DNA of 64,000 nucleotides. It comes from Planctomycetaceae bacterium. Its GTDB lineage: Bacteria > Planctomycetota > Planctomycetia > Pirellulales > Thermoguttaceae. Position 1 is the stretch's first letter. Each line of letters begins with the position of its first letter. The stretch covers positions 1-64,000 of the forward strand of contig WRKP01000006.1 of assembly GCA_009778035.1 (NCBI GenBank), written 5' to 3'. A program made the translations under genes and the position numbers. Shown one piece after another: positions 44,249-54,303 of the stretch. The notes below the pieces were generated by a model, which was given only the letters and a program-made list of their open reading frames with translations, searched no databases and had not been told where the DNA came from.

Positions 44249-44277
44249 TTGCGACGGCGAAAACGTTAGAGTATAAT
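44249..44277 (+). promoter_or_regulatory. recG promoter
   Basis: TTGCGA (44249-44254), 17-nt spacer, TATAAT (44272-44277), then 6 nt to ATG 44284. The best-formed promoter in the window and it leaves essentially no leader. Confidence 0.7.
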
Positions 44278-44283
44278 CGCACA

Positions 44284-46428
44284 ATGTCCGACCCGCCACT
44301 CGAACTCCGCTCGCCCATTCAATTCCTCAAAGGAGTCGGTCCAAAACGCGCTGAAATTCTTAACCGAATCGGTATCCGAAAAGCCAGCGATCTGCTCTTC
44401 CACTTTCCACGAGATTACCAAGATATGACCGAACAACGAGAATTCGGCCAACTCGAAGAATCCAATAAACTCCAAACCATCGTCGGCTCCATCTCCGAAT
44501 GGAATCGAAAATCCACCCGACGGGGCGAAATGCTCTCCCTCTACGTCAACTGCGATAACAAAGGCTATCTCAAAGCCATCTGGTTCAATGCCTTCTTCGC
44601 CATCAAAGATTTTGCCAAAGATCGCAAAGTCATGCTGACCGGGAAACCCAAATTCGACCATCCCCACTGGACGATGATGTATCCGCAAATTACATATCTC
44701 TCCGATGATGAAGACGAACAAGCCGTCGAACCCTTCCTGCCGATTTATCCGCTGACCGAAGGACTTAAACAATTCCATCTTCGGCAAATTATGCGAAATA
44801 TGCTGCCGATTTTCACGCCGCTTCTCGAAGAAGTCTTTCCCGATGACTACTTAGAGGCACACAAATTGCTCCGCATCGACGAAGCCGTCCGGGCAATTCA
44901 TTTTCCGAAGGACCAAACGGAAAAGATTTGGGCACTGCGCCGATTCGTCTATCAAGAACTCTTCGTGTTGCAACTCGGTTTGGCCATGCGGCGTTTGCAG
45001 CATCAAACGTCGCTCAAAGCATCGCCGCTTAAATTGACGGACAGCATCAATTCCCAAATTCGCCAACGCTTCCCTTTTACCCTGACGAAAGCGCAGGAAC
45101 GTGTGATTGCCGAAATCGTACAGGATATGTCGCAGCCAATTCCGATGAATCGGTTATTGCAGGGCGATGTGGGCAGCGGCAAAACGATTGTTGCGGTCTA
45201 TGCGATGCTGCTTGCCGCTGCCAACGGATATCAATCCGTCTTTATGGCACCGACCGAAGTGCTTGCCCGACAACACTTGCGGACGCTGACGCGGATGTTG
45301 GAAAACGATTCGTTCAACATCGCGCCCGTCTTCGGCGGACAGAAAACGGCGGAACGCGCAAGAGTTCTCCGGGACATTGCGACCGGTTCGGCACAAATCA
45401 TCGTCGGCACGCAAGCACTCATTCACGGCGAAATCCCGTTTAACAAGTTGGGTTTGGTCATTATTGACGAGCAGCATAAGTTTGGCGTGATGCAACGGGC
45501 TGCACTTAAGTTAGCCGCCACACCCAACGCGGCAGACAGTCGTGTTGCGGCGAACACATCGTTCGATCCGCATTATCTCGTGATGACGGCAACGCCGATT
45601 CCACGCAGCGTAACGATGACGATGTTCGGCGATCTCGATGTTTCCATTATGAACGAAATGCCGCCGGGCCGGCAGCCTGTCAAGACGTACATTGCCGACC
45701 CGGAACACCAGCCCGCTTGGTGGGATTTCGTTGCTCGAAAGGTTGCCGAAGAACATTGGCAAGGCTATGTCGTCGTTCCGCTTGTTGAAGAGTCCGCCGT
45801 CCCAAAGGGGCAGGGCCTGGATGCACAAAGTCTCATCGAAGTATACGAACGTCTCTCGACGGGGCCGTTAAAAGGATTCCGGCTCGGGATGATTCATGGA
45901 CGTATGTCGACCGAAGAGAAGGAACGGATTATGTTCGAATTTCGGACGGGCGAGATACAAATTCTTGTTGCAACGACGGTCATTGAGGTCGGTGTTGATG
46001 TGCCGAATGCCAATTTATTGACGATAGAAAATGCGGAACGGTTTGGATTATCGCAACTGCATCAACTTCGAGGCCGAATTGGCCGGGGGAAGAATCCGGG
46101 ATATTGTACGGTATTTTATAATCCAAGTGCGGAGAATGCGCAAAAGCGGTTGAAGGCGTTTGAGAAGTTGTCGGATGGTTTTCGTTTAGCGGAGAAGGAT
46201 TTTGAGATCCGTGGTTCGGGCGACTTATTTGGTACGCAGCAGCATGGCATGCCGCCGTTTCGCGTTGCGGATTTGGTACGGGACAAGGAGATATTGTATG
46301 AGGCGCGTGGAGATGCGATGTGTTTGGTGCAAGGCGATCCTGGCTTGGCCAGGCCGGAGCATGCGAAGTTACGGAAGCAGATGTTGAGTCGCTACGGAAC
46401 GGTGCTCAATTTAGGCGACGTGGGGTAG
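44284..46428 (+). CDS. recG: ATP-dependent DNA helicase RecG
   Basis: 714 residues. RecG reverses stalled replication forks and processes branched DNA. An N-terminal wedge/OB region opens with LKGVGPKRAEIL, followed by the superfamily 2 helicase: GDVGSGKT (about 294), DEQHKFGV (about 395), TATPIPRS, LVATTVIEVGVDVP, and HQLRGRIGRG. The C-terminal SDGFRLAEKDFEIRGSGD segment is typical of RecG. ATG 44284 fits both the promoter and the family N-terminus; the longer frame from 44167 runs through the DUF362 remnant and should be ignored. Confidence 0.96.
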   Translation: MSDPPLELRSPIQFLKGVGPKRAEILNRIGIRKASDLLFHFPRDYQDMTEQREFGQLEESNKLQTIVGSISEWNRKSTRRGEMLSLYVNCDNKGYLKAIWFNAFFAIKDFAKDRKVMLTGKPKFDHPHWTMMYPQITYLSDDEDEQAVEPFLPIYPLTEGLKQFHLRQIMRNMLPIFTPLLEEVFPDDYLEAHKLLRIDEAVRAIHFPKDQTEKIWALRRFVYQELFVLQLGLAMRRLQHQTSLKASPLKLTDSINSQIRQRFPFTLTKAQERVIAEIVQDMSQPIPMNRLLQGDVGSGKTIVAVYAMLLAAANGYQSVFMAPTEVLARQHLRTLTRMLENDSFNIAPVFGGQKTAERARVLRDIATGSAQIIVGTQALIHGEIPFNKLGLVIIDEQHKFGVMQRAALKLAATPNAADSRVAANTSFDPHYLVMTATPIPRSVTMTMFGDLDVSIMNEMPPGRQPVKTYIADPEHQPAWWDFVARKVAEEHWQGYVVVPLVEESAVPKGQGLDAQSLIEVYERLSTGPLKGFRLGMIHGRMSTEEKERIMFEFRTGEIQILVATTVIEVGVDVPNANLLTIENAERFGLSQLHQLRGRIGRGKNPGYCTVFYNPSAENAQKRLKAFEKLSDGFRLAEKDFEIRGSGDLFGTQQHGMPPFRVADLVRDKEILYEARGDAMCLVQGDPGLARPEHAKLRKQMLSRYGTVLNLGDVG

Positions 46429-46454
46429 GGGTCCGATGTTAATGCTCCACATAA

Positions 46455-48215
46455 TCAATCAATCCAGCGCCGTTGATATAAAAACCATTCCACGACGGTC
46501 AACAACAATGCCAAACATGCCAAATAAAACCAAATCGGCCAGGCAAACCAACGACCAACCGCAATCTCAACTTGCATCGGCTCGCCATCCAACAAAAAAT
46601 TGCTCTCCGATGCACTGAATAAATTGCAGGCAATTCGTGCAAGTTCCCTGCCTGATTCCAACTCCAAAATTGTCCAAATACCCACTTCGCCCAGCCTGCC
46701 CAATGATACCAAACCATCACGACTCGGAAACACTTCTTCCCGGCCTGAGGGACTGCGAAGAATGATGCTTTGGCCAACCGTCGGCAACGACATCGTTGCC
46801 GCTTCCGCTGTCGAATATGCCTTTAATAATTCCTCGCTATTGCGAAAAGAGGCCAATGCCTGCGAAATCAACAGAGGAAAGGCCGTCCGCAATGCAAAAT
46901 CGCCCTGATTCAAATCCGCCGACAACACGAGCACTTGCCGATTCTCCGCCGTGAATTGCAGATACAACGGAAATCCCTCCGCCGTTTCAATAAGAATACG
47001 CGGATCGCCTTGCCGCGAAATCATCACCCTCGCATTGGCAAACATCAATCCCGGCGACAAAAAACGAACCAACGGACTTTCCGTATCAACATTTGCCGCA
47101 ATGGGCCAATCCAATCGGCCAGCGACTTGAAAGAAATCGCAATCATCCTGCGGATCAATCAGCAACACATTGCCCGACGGAAGGATTTCAGGAACTGACC
47201 GATGAAGCAATAAAACACTGTCCGGCGGAATGTATTCTGGAATACTGTCGATCACCGCAACTTCCGTCATTGGCAACGATTGCAACGCATGCCAAAGGAA
47301 AAAATTTTCCTGACCATAGAGCAAAATCCGTTGCACATACTGCTCGGACAAAAACGCAATGGCGGTATTATCCGTTGGGAATGGATCGCCGTCCGTTAAT
47401 CGTGCCCGAAACAATCCGCCAGCCGAAGATGTATTGCGGATAATCCGCGTCGTTGGCAAGTTCGGTTCCAATGCAAGCGTAATCACATGGATGAGTTCGT
47501 CATTGCGTTCGATTTCCAATCGGGTATGAATCGTCTGCGTGCCGAAGTTGACGACTTCGACAAAGATTTCATAGTCGGCAACGTGTTCGGGCAGGCGGCG
47601 AGGCTGAAAGCGAGTGATTGCTAAATTATCGAACGGCGGACCGCCGGTATAGATGTAAAGCATTGAATCTGGCGAGTCGGCCCGAAGTTGTTCGGCAAGA
47701 TGCAGAGCGGCGGGCAAGTCGCCGGGGAAATCCGTGCTGGGAATCTCGGCCAAGGCCCGACGCAGCATCGCGATTTGGTCGGTGAAGCCCGACACGATGA
47801 CCGGATTGATACTTGCCGTCAGGATTGCGACGTGCTGGCCGGACAGGTGATTTAACTGTTTATGTGCTTGACGTTTCGCAAGTTCTAAACGGGTCGTTTT
47901 GGAGTCGTCGAGCAGAGCATTCATGCTTGCGGAGTTGTCGATGATGATAATGTGTCGGATATTTGTAGGTTCGGAGAGAGCGGGATCGAGCACCGCAGCG
48001 GTCAAACAGGCCAGGAAAAGCAGGGCGAGGAGTAGGGAGATGAGGTGTCGGAGTCGGCGGTGTAGTCTTCGGTTGCGTCGTTCTTCAAACACTTGTTGCC
48101 AAAAGATTGCCGTCGCGACCGATTCTTTTCGGAATCGTATTTTGAGCAGGAAGAACAGGATGATGGGGACGGCCAAGAGGAGCAATCCCCAGGCAATCGG
48201 ATTGGCGACGGTCAT
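46455..48215 (-). CDS. BatA/VWA-type membrane protein
   Basis: 586 residues. The N-terminal BatA region (ANPIAWGLLLLAVPIILFFLL, then FRKESVATAIFW and a second helix near residue 62) is followed by a von Willebrand A domain with MIDAS motif IIIIDNSASM. A further extracytoplasmic region and a C-terminal membrane helix (WPIWFYLACLALLLTVVEWFL) complete it. Such proteins in planctomycetes and Bacteroidetes usually sit with a MoxR ATPase and DUF58 genes; none is adjacent here. Role probably in envelope protein assembly or stress, by family analogy. Confidence 0.85.
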   Translation of the reverse strand: MTVANPIAWGLLLLAVPIILFFLLKIRFRKESVATAIFWQQVFEERRNRRLHRRLRHLISLLLALLFLACLTAAVLDPALSEPTNIRHIIIIDNSASMNALLDDSKTTRLELAKRQAHKQLNHLSGQHVAILTASINPVIVSGFTDQIAMLRRALAEIPSTDFPGDLPAALHLAEQLRADSPDSMLYIYTGGPPFDNLAITRFQPRRLPEHVADYEIFVEVVNFGTQTIHTRLEIERNDELIHVITLALEPNLPTTRIIRNTSSAGGLFRARLTDGDPFPTDNTAIAFLSEQYVQRILLYGQENFFLWHALQSLPMTEVAVIDSIPEYIPPDSVLLLHRSVPEILPSGNVLLIDPQDDCDFFQVAGRLDWPIAANVDTESPLVRFLSPGLMFANARVMISRQGDPRILIETAEGFPLYLQFTAENRQVLVLSADLNQGDFALRTAFPLLISQALASFRNSEELLKAYSTAEAATMSLPTVGQSIILRSPSGREEVFPSRDGLVSLGRLGEVGIWTILELESGRELARIACNLFSASESNFLLDGEPMQVEIAVGRWFAWPIWFYLACLALLLTVVEWFLYQRRWID

Positions 48216-48416
48216 TGCGAACCGGAACGGACATACGTTTGATATGATGCGTTATACTCTACGGCAAGCGGTCTGGCAAGGGAGAGCGTTTTCGTTTTGC
48301 TCCTGACCGTCCAGTGCCGAAACCCATTTTTGAACTTTATTTCCGCTGGAAAGCATGCTACAATGGCCTCATCTGCTCGGCATTGATCCAGTATTTCTCC
48401 AGTATTTCTGAAAGGC

Positions 48417-49748
48417 ATGTCAAAAAATATCATCGCTCGCTTTTTCGCTCCATTGGCGATTTGTGCCTCATTTTCGACGGTGGTGTATGCCAACGACCCG
48501 TTGCGGTTGCAGGCTGCGCGGCTGTTCGAGGAGTGTGTTGCAGTCTCGAAAAAAATCGAGCGAGGAGAAATGCTACTTGCATTTTCGGTGCGAAACGAAC
48601 GGTACCCTGATATGTCGCATAAAAAAGAATTACACATCGTTTTTGATGGCGACAAAGCGTTGATCATTCGACAAGATGGTGGTAGTTTTATAGGCTATGC
48701 GTTTAACTGCTTCCAGCAAGATACCTTTGCCTACTTCAGAAGCAGCCCATCGTCGATGATGGGTACCCCGCTTCCCGCTGATATGAACATTTATGACATC
48801 CGTTTAGATCAGTTGGAAATATATCCCGCCGACTATTCGGTTGTGCTTAAAAATTCAAGAAATACCCTGGAATTCTCTATTCCGACTCCTCCGTATTTAT
48901 ATCGAATAGGAATGGTCGGCGGTTCGACAGGAAATATTGAAAGATTGCCATTAGGAGATTTCGTTGATATTCTCAAAGGGGAAGAAGGCAGATGGAAAAG
49001 CAATCTGGAGGAGGCCCTTCAAGATGATAAAGGAGGCTTTTTCGGTCTGAAGATAGAAGAGGATATTCTGGATGGTGATGCATGCATTAAAGTATCTTGG
49101 CATTGGGTTCTCGACATTATCGCGACAGATCGAAAAGTCATTGGCGATGATGGTCGAGAATTGTTCGGCAGTGAAAAAACCGAATATCTCCGGCCGAGCC
49201 GCACTCAGGGAACAAATACTGTATGGTTTGATAAGTTACGGCATCTGCTTCGAAAAGAAGTGGCTCTGACGCAATATGCCTACCCGTCGATTGATCCGAA
49301 TGCACATGAGTATTCACCAACAGTTGGAATTTTGGAGAATCGGCTAACACAGGATTCGGAAACAGAGTTATGGTATCCCTCTAGTTGGACATATACACAA
49401 ATTGAAGGAATAAGAGAAAAACTATACTCGCGTGAAGAAGGAACTTTGGAGTACATATCGATCAATCAATCTATTTCAGCAGAGCGTTTTGCGTTGGAAA
49501 ACATAGCACCACTAACACCTGATGCTCCGGTGCATTGGCACTTAGACTCCAAGCCGCCCGGTGTAGGAGAATTGGTCTGGGATGGCGAACGAATCGTAGG
49601 ATTGGGACTTGATTTAGAGTCGCTGGAGCGTGACGTTCGCAAACGACGCATACTTTTGATCGTTTTGTGTAATGTGCTATTGGTATCTGCGTTTGTTTTG
49701 TGGTATTTATACCGACTTCATTATTGTCAGTCAAAAGGAACTTTATGA
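48417..49748 (+). CDS. Exported protein with C-terminal membrane anchor
   Basis: 443 residues. Signal peptide MSKNIIARFFAPLAICASFSTVVYA, a large unclassified domain with many beta strands, and a C-terminal helix (ILLIVLCNVLLVSAFVLWYLY) followed by a short basic-polar tail, so probably held in the membrane with the bulk outside the cytosol. No recognised family. TACAAT lies about 55 nt upstream. Its TGA overlaps the ATG of a tiny downstream frame as ATGA. Confidence 0.75.
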   Translation: MSKNIIARFFAPLAICASFSTVVYANDPLRLQAARLFEECVAVSKKIERGEMLLAFSVRNERYPDMSHKKELHIVFDGDKALIIRQDGGSFIGYAFNCFQQDTFAYFRSSPSSMMGTPLPADMNIYDIRLDQLEIYPADYSVVLKNSRNTLEFSIPTPPYLYRIGMVGGSTGNIERLPLGDFVDILKGEEGRWKSNLEEALQDDKGGFFGLKIEEDILDGDACIKVSWHWVLDIIATDRKVIGDDGRELFGSEKTEYLRPSRTQGTNTVWFDKLRHLLRKEVALTQYAYPSIDPNAHEYSPTVGILENRLTQDSETELWYPSSWTYTQIEGIREKLYSREEGTLEYISINQSISAERFALENIAPLTPDAPVHWHLDSKPPGVGELVWDGERIVGLGLDLESLERDVRKRRILLIVLCNVLLVSAFVLWYLYRLHYCQSKGTL

Positions 49749-49849
49749 ACGTAATGCAAATTTGTCGTAATTATCCGTTGCAAGCGGGCATTGTCTTGGC
49801 TGGAATGGTTTGCTCGGCGTTGCCCAGGCTTGCACGCCCCGGCCATTGA
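49745..49849 (+). CDS. Possible 34-residue small protein, coupled by ATGA overlap
   Basis: ATG at 49745 overlaps the stop of the preceding gene. The 34 codons have a central hydrophobic stretch (QAGIVLAGMVCSALPRLA) that could be a membrane segment or the surviving signal peptide of a deleted gene. Too short for any homology judgement. Confidence 0.3.
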   Translation: MNVMQICRNYPLQAGIVLAGMVCSALPRLARPGH

Positions 49850-49944
49850 CATACCCCCCCATTATGGACTAGAATGCACTTGACCCTTCGCAGTCAAACG
49901 GATTGCCTGGTTAGTTTAGCCTTGGCTTAGCAGGACCGTACTTT

Positions 49945-52254
49945 ATGAAACTCTCCGACTACAAAATTTCGACGCAACTCGTCCTCGTTATCGCGTCCGC
50001 CGTCCTCTCCGTCTGCCTGCTGCTCTTGCTGTTCTCAACCTACAGCCTTCGCGTCATCACACAAACTGCAAGCAATAGCATGCAATCGGTTGAGGCCGAA
50101 TTGGATGACGCCATGTCCGCGATGGGAAACGCTATGACCAGCTCTTTCGCGACCGTTGTCAATAATACATCAGAAACCATTTCCGACTTGAGCAGCGAAC
50201 ACATGCATGAAATGGCTGGCGGCGTTGCCGCTCAAGTTCGAGCCGTTATCGAACTGGCGATGGATACCGCCCGAACACTGGCCTCCGCTGTCGAAGGGTA
50301 CAAAGCGGAAACGCCCGAAGATGAACTCGACCGACAGGTTGTCCTGCGGATGTTCGGCGGTGTGGTAAACCGACATCCCGACTTCGTCGGTGTTTGGATC
50401 GGTTTCGAGCCCGACGCCTTCGACGGCAGGGACGACGAATTTAAGGGAATGACCGATCTTGGATGCGATGACGATGGCCGATTTCTCCCCTGGCTTTTCA
50501 ACAACGAAGGACTCACGGGAACCGAGCCGCTCGTCGACCCGGATACCACCTCGTACTATGCCGGACCCAAACATTCCCGGCTGGAATTCGTTACCGACCC
50601 CTACGATTACGAAGGGATTTTTCTGATGTCGACCTCGGTGCCGATTATCGTGAACGGCGAAGTCATCGGAGTGGCCGGAGTCGACATTACTATGGACTTC
50701 ATCGACGATATTCTGGGACAATACAAGCCGCACGAGACCGGTTTCGTCTATTTGGTCAACCAAGACGGCATGTTCGTCGGCCATCCTGACAGGTCATTCG
50801 TTGTCGAAGAAAAAACGCTCCGAGATATTCCTGGTCGGCAACGGCTTCTCGAAGCCGTCAGGGCCGGTACGCCGTTTTCCCACGTCGCCAAAGATTTTCG
50901 CACGGGAACCATCGACTATTACGAAGTTCTTGCTCCGCTCCACATCGGGAAATTTCCAACGCCCTGGGGGATTGTCCTGACTGCGGAACAGGAAAGAGTC
51001 TTGAGCAAAGCGAATGACATCCAAACGGTGCTGAATAACCTGAATGCCGATGTGGCCGAACGCCTTGCAGGCATGATACAGACCGTCAAAGAAACCGACG
51101 TAAAAGCGAAGGGCGAATTGGGGAATGAAAGTTCCTGGGCGGTGCGCATGATGATATTTTTCGTTGCAGGCATTATCGTGATTGTGTTGCCGGGTGCATT
51201 TCTCTTCGGCAGGGCGTTTTCGACGCCTATTTCAGAAGGAGTCGAAATCTTGCGAGCACTGTCCGAACAGGGCGATCTCTCCGTGAATGTTCCGGGACAT
51301 CTTTTGGAGCGAAAAGACGAAATCGGCAACTTGGGACGCGGAATTAAGACCATTCTGCAAAGTGATACAAAAATTGCGGAATTAGCATCGCATCTTGCCG
51401 ATGGCGATTGGACGCATACCGTCAGTGCAAAGAGTGATGTCGATGTCTTGAACACTGCATTGGCAAAGATGATTTCCCAAGTCAACGAAGTTTTGCGTGA
51501 AATTGATGCCAGCGTAACGCAGGTTGCGACGGGTTCTAGCGAAGTAACGACTGCGGCTCAAAATCTTGCCGATGGGTCGCAGGAAACGGCGGCGAGTCTG
51601 GAGCAAATCACTGCGTCGATGAGCCAAATCAGCAGTCAGACGAAGCAAAATGCGGAAAATGCCAGTCAAGCGCGTAATTTGGCACAGCAGGCAAACCAAG
51701 CGGCGGCGGACGGCCAGGAAGCGATGACAGATATGACGGAATCAATGCGGCAGATTACGCATAATTCGGATGAAATTCAGCGGGTCATCAAGGTTATTGA
51801 TGACATTGCATTCCAGACGAATTTGCTTGCACTCAATGCGGCGGTGGAGGCGGCTCGGGCGGGGCAGCATGGCAAGGGTTTTTCGGTTGTTGCGGAAGAG
51901 GTGCGAAATCTTGCAGCCCGTAGTGCTAAAGCGGCCAAGGAAACCTCGGATTTGATTGCGAATAGCGGAACGGAGATTGAGCGTGGCGGGAAAATAGCGG
52001 ATCAAACGGCTGAAGTGCTCAATGCGATTGTGGAGAAGGTGAAGCAGACGACGGACCTTGTGGCGGGCATTGCCACTGCGAGCAATGAGCAGGCACAGGG
52101 AGTTGGCCAGATCACGATAGGTTTGCAACAAATTGATACGGTTACGCAGCAGAACACGGCGGTGGCGGAGCAATCGGCGAGTGCGGCAAACGAAATGTCC
52201 AGTTTGGCATCGGAACTGCAAAAATTGGTTGGCCGATTCAAATTGCATCGCTAG
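49945..52254 (+). CDS. Methyl-accepting chemotaxis protein with a Cache sensor domain
   Basis: 769 residues: membrane helix 1 (about 10-34), a large extracellular sensor region of the double-Cache type (about 60-380, containing [13 protein letters not shown] and [12 protein letters not shown]), helix 2 (about 395-420), a HAMP domain, then the cytoplasmic signalling coiled coil with the hairpin tip [20 protein letters not shown]. The latter contacts CheA/CheW. No che gene is in the window. The last residues (VGRFKLHR) lack the NWxxF receptor pentapeptide. A leader of about 65 nt follows a TAGAAT box. Confidence 0.93.
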   Translation: MKLSDYKISTQLVLVIASAVLSVCLLLLLFSTYSLRVITQTASNSMQSVEAELDDAMSAMGNAMTSSFATVVNNTSETISDLSSEHMHEMAGGVAAQVRAVIELAMDTARTLASAVEGYKAETPEDELDRQVVLRMFGGVVNRHPDFVGVWIGFEPDAFDGRDDEFKGMTDLGCDDDGRFLPWLFNNEGLTGTEPLVDPDTTSYYAGPKHSRLEFVTDPYDYEGIFLMSTSVPIIVNGEVIGVAGVDITMDFIDDILGQYKPHETGFVYLVNQDGMFVGHPDRSFVVEEKTLRDIPGRQRLLEAVRAGTPFSHVAKDFRTGTIDYYEVLAPLHIGKFPTPWGIVLTAEQERVLSKANDIQTVLNNLNADVAERLAGMIQTVKETDVKAKGELGNESSWAVRMMIFFVAGIIVIVLPGAFLFGRAFSTPISEGVEILRALSEQGDLSVNVPGHLLERKDEIGNLGRGIKTILQSDTKIAELASHLADGDWTHTVSAKSDVDVLNTALAKMISQVNEVLREIDASVTQVATGSSEVTTAAQNLADGSQETAASLEQITASMSQISSQTKQNAENASQARNLAQQANQAAADGQEAMTDMTESMRQITHNSDEIQRVIKVIDDIAFQTNLLALNAAVEAARAGQHGKGFSVVAEEVRNLAARSAKAAKETSDLIANSGTEIERGGKIADQTAEVLNAIVEKVKQTTDLVAGIATASNEQAQGVGQITIGLQQIDTVTQQNTAVAEQSASAANEMSSLASELQKLVGRFKLHR

Positions 52255-52259
52255 GGTGT

Positions 52260-52380
52260 ATCCCACATTGGTCAGGAATCGCCCCGTCATTCCGGTCCCT
52301 CCGTCATTCCGGCGAAAGCCGGAACCCAGAGGAACTGGTTGCGAGTCGCTCGACTGGTTCCCGGCTTTCGCCGGGATGAC
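52260..52380. repeat. Intergenic palindromic repeat, copy 3
   Basis: GTATCCCACATTGGTCAGGA, a partial CGTCATTCCGG, then the full unit CGTCATTCCGGCGAAAGCC to GGCTTTCGCCGGGATGAC. It has the same leader as copy 1 and lies directly after the chemoreceptor stop. Confidence 0.85.
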
Positions 52381-52404
52381 AAAAAATGTCTATGAAAATT
52401 TGTT

Positions 52405-53481
52405 ATGTCAATGAAATCCGGCAACCATCCCATTAAAATTTTAACGCTCGAAACGACCTGCGACGAAACCGCCGCCGCCGTCGTTACCGATTCGCTCGAC
52501 GTCCTCGGCAGCGTCGTGGCAACGCAAGATGCCCTGCACCAAAAATTCGGCGGCGTCGTGCCCGAAATCGCCTCCAGAGCACACCTGGAAAATATCCTGC
52601 CTGTCATCGACGAAACGCTCCGCCGAGCAAATATCACCCTTGCCGACCTCGATGCCGTGGCCGTCGCCAATATGCCCGGACTCGCCGGCTCGCTCCTCGT
52701 TGGGCTCATCGCCGCCAAAACGCTCGCCCTCGCTTTGCAGAAACCTCTCATCGCCATAAATCACCTCCAAGCACATATTTACGCCTGCAAAGTCGCGTTC
52801 AAAGATGAGTTGGCTGACGGGGACATTTTTCCGTGCGTCGGTCTCATTGTCAGCGGCGGACATACCAGTTTGTACCGATGCGATGGAGCGATTGATTTTA
52901 CCTTTCTCGGCGGGACGATTGATGATGCGGCTGGCGAAGCCTTTGATAAAGTTGCGTCGATGCTCGGCTTGCCCTTTCCGGGCGGGCCGGCAATCCAAAA
53001 GGCGGCAACCGGCGGCAATCCCAAAGCGTTTGCCTTTCCGCGGTCGCTGTTGCACGAAGAGCGGCTGGCATTTAGTTTTAGCGGCTTGAAGACGGCGGTT
53101 CGGTATCATCTTTTTGGTCAGGGAAAAGTTTCGTTTGCCGCTTTGCCTTGCGAGGCGTACAGCGAATCGGAAATTGCGGATGTTGCGGCATCGTTTCAGG
53201 AAGCGGCAGTTGATTGTTTGGTCGGCAAATCGGTGCAAGCGTTGCAGCAGACGGGACTTTCGACATTGTGTGTTGGTGGTGGGGTGGCGGCAAACAGTCG
53301 ATTTCGGCAAAAGATGGAGGCGGCGGCTCAAGACAGGGGATTTCGCCTGTACATTGCTCCGCTTGCTTTGTGTACGGACAATGCCGTAATGGGAGCGATT
53401 GCGATAGAGCGTTATCGTGCGGGACTGTTTGAGCCGCTGGACTTGGATGTCTCGCCGGGCTTACTGCGGACGAATGCGTAA
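52405..53481 (+). CDS. tsaD: tRNA threonylcarbamoyladenosine transferase TsaD
   Basis: Transfers the threonylcarbamoyl group onto A37 of ANN-decoding tRNAs, with TsaB and TsaE. 358 residues of the ASKHA fold: LTLETTCDETAAAVV at the start, the metal ligands His120 and His124 in NHLQAH, VSGGHTSLY, GLPFPGGP, GGGVAANSRFR, and CTDNAVMGA with the third ligand. ATG 52405 or 52411; the former has TATGAA 8 nt upstream. TsaB and TsaE genes are not in the window. Confidence 0.95.
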   Translation: MSMKSGNHPIKILTLETTCDETAAAVVTDSLDVLGSVVATQDALHQKFGGVVPEIASRAHLENILPVIDETLRRANITLADLDAVAVANMPGLAGSLLVGLIAAKTLALALQKPLIAINHLQAHIYACKVAFKDELADGDIFPCVGLIVSGGHTSLYRCDGAIDFTFLGGTIDDAAGEAFDKVASMLGLPFPGGPAIQKAATGGNPKAFAFPRSLLHEERLAFSFSGLKTAVRYHLFGQGKVSFAALPCEAYSESEIADVAASFQEAAVDCLVGKSVQALQQTGLSTLCVGGGVAANSRFRQKMEAAAQDRGFRLYIAPLALCTDNAVMGAIAIERYRAGLFEPLDLDVSPGLLRTNA

Positions 53482-53493
53482 CGGGCCGCGTGC

Positions 53494-54210
53494 TTACTGC
53501 TCCTGTTCCAACAAGGCAATGGCTCCATCCTTGACGGACTTGTAAAAGAAAATGCAAACGATACATCCCGCAACGGTAATTAAAACGCTAAGAATCGAAT
53601 CATCAATCAAAGCAACCCAAGAAAGGACGCTGAAAATGGCACAGGATAGTCCCAAACCTTCGCTCACCTGATGTGATATTCCACGTTGCCGAAGCGTTTT
53701 ATTCAGGTCTTTGCTTAATCCAAAATAAGAGACAAAGCACCAGTAAAAATTGAAAAAGGGTATGAATAGAAAACCAACGGCGATGCCCGGTGTGGTTCTG
53801 GCAATATCTCGCGGAATCAGTTTCCATAACTGATAGTGCAGCATACAACAATAGACCAGCGAAACAATCAAAGTGATAACGCCAAAGGCAAGACCAATGG
53901 CGATGTGGTAGAACGGCGATGCGACTAATGCGACTACCAGCGTAATCCACATCACTTTGAAATAAGTGTTGAGTTTCTTGGTGGTATCGGCGGGAGAAGC
54001 ACCGACAAAGTCGCAACCGGTAACGAATGCCCCGCACTGGATGCAGATGACCTGTTCAGGATTGAGTTTCACACTGCACTGACGGCAGAATTTTTTATGC
54101 TCGAACGGTCGGGCTCCACAAGACATACAGACAATCGCCTGTTTGGCAACGGCATTTCCGCAGTTCGTGCAAAACGGCGGTTGGGGAGCGGCGGGCGTGG
54201 AATCGGTCAT
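53494..54210 (-). CDS. Membrane protein with double zinc ribbons
   Basis: 238 residues. The N-terminal 75 residues contain four Cys-x2-Cys pairs (FCTNCGN, CMSCGA, FCRQCS, CIQCGA), i.e. two zinc-ribbon modules. Four or five membrane segments follow (from about residue 90). Ribbon plus DUF-type membrane domain is a common architecture of unknown role, perhaps sensing or scaffolding. ATG 54210 is preferred. It lies between tsaD, which converges with it, and the kinase gene on the same strand. Confidence 0.78.
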   Translation of the reverse strand: MTDSTPAAPQPPFCTNCGNAVAKQAIVCMSCGARPFEHKKFCRQCSVKLNPEQVICIQCGAFVTGCDFVGASPADTTKKLNTYFKVMWITLVVALVASPFYHIAIGLAFGVITLIVSLVYCCMLHYQLWKLIPRDIARTTPGIAVGFLFIPFFNFYWCFVSYFGLSKDLNKTLRQRGISHQVSEGLGLSCAIFSVLSWVALIDDSILSVLITVAGCIVCIFFYKSVKDGAIALLEQEQ

Positions 54211-54303
54211 GGCATTTTTCACGATTTCGAACTGCATGCGCAGTGTAGCACAATTTTTAGCGATTGCAATGGTTCTGCGCCGGAAGGAGCGTCTGCGGCT
54301 CCA

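Noticed and set aside
52441-53331. Minus-strand frame of 296 codons
   Set aside because: Antisense to tsaD.
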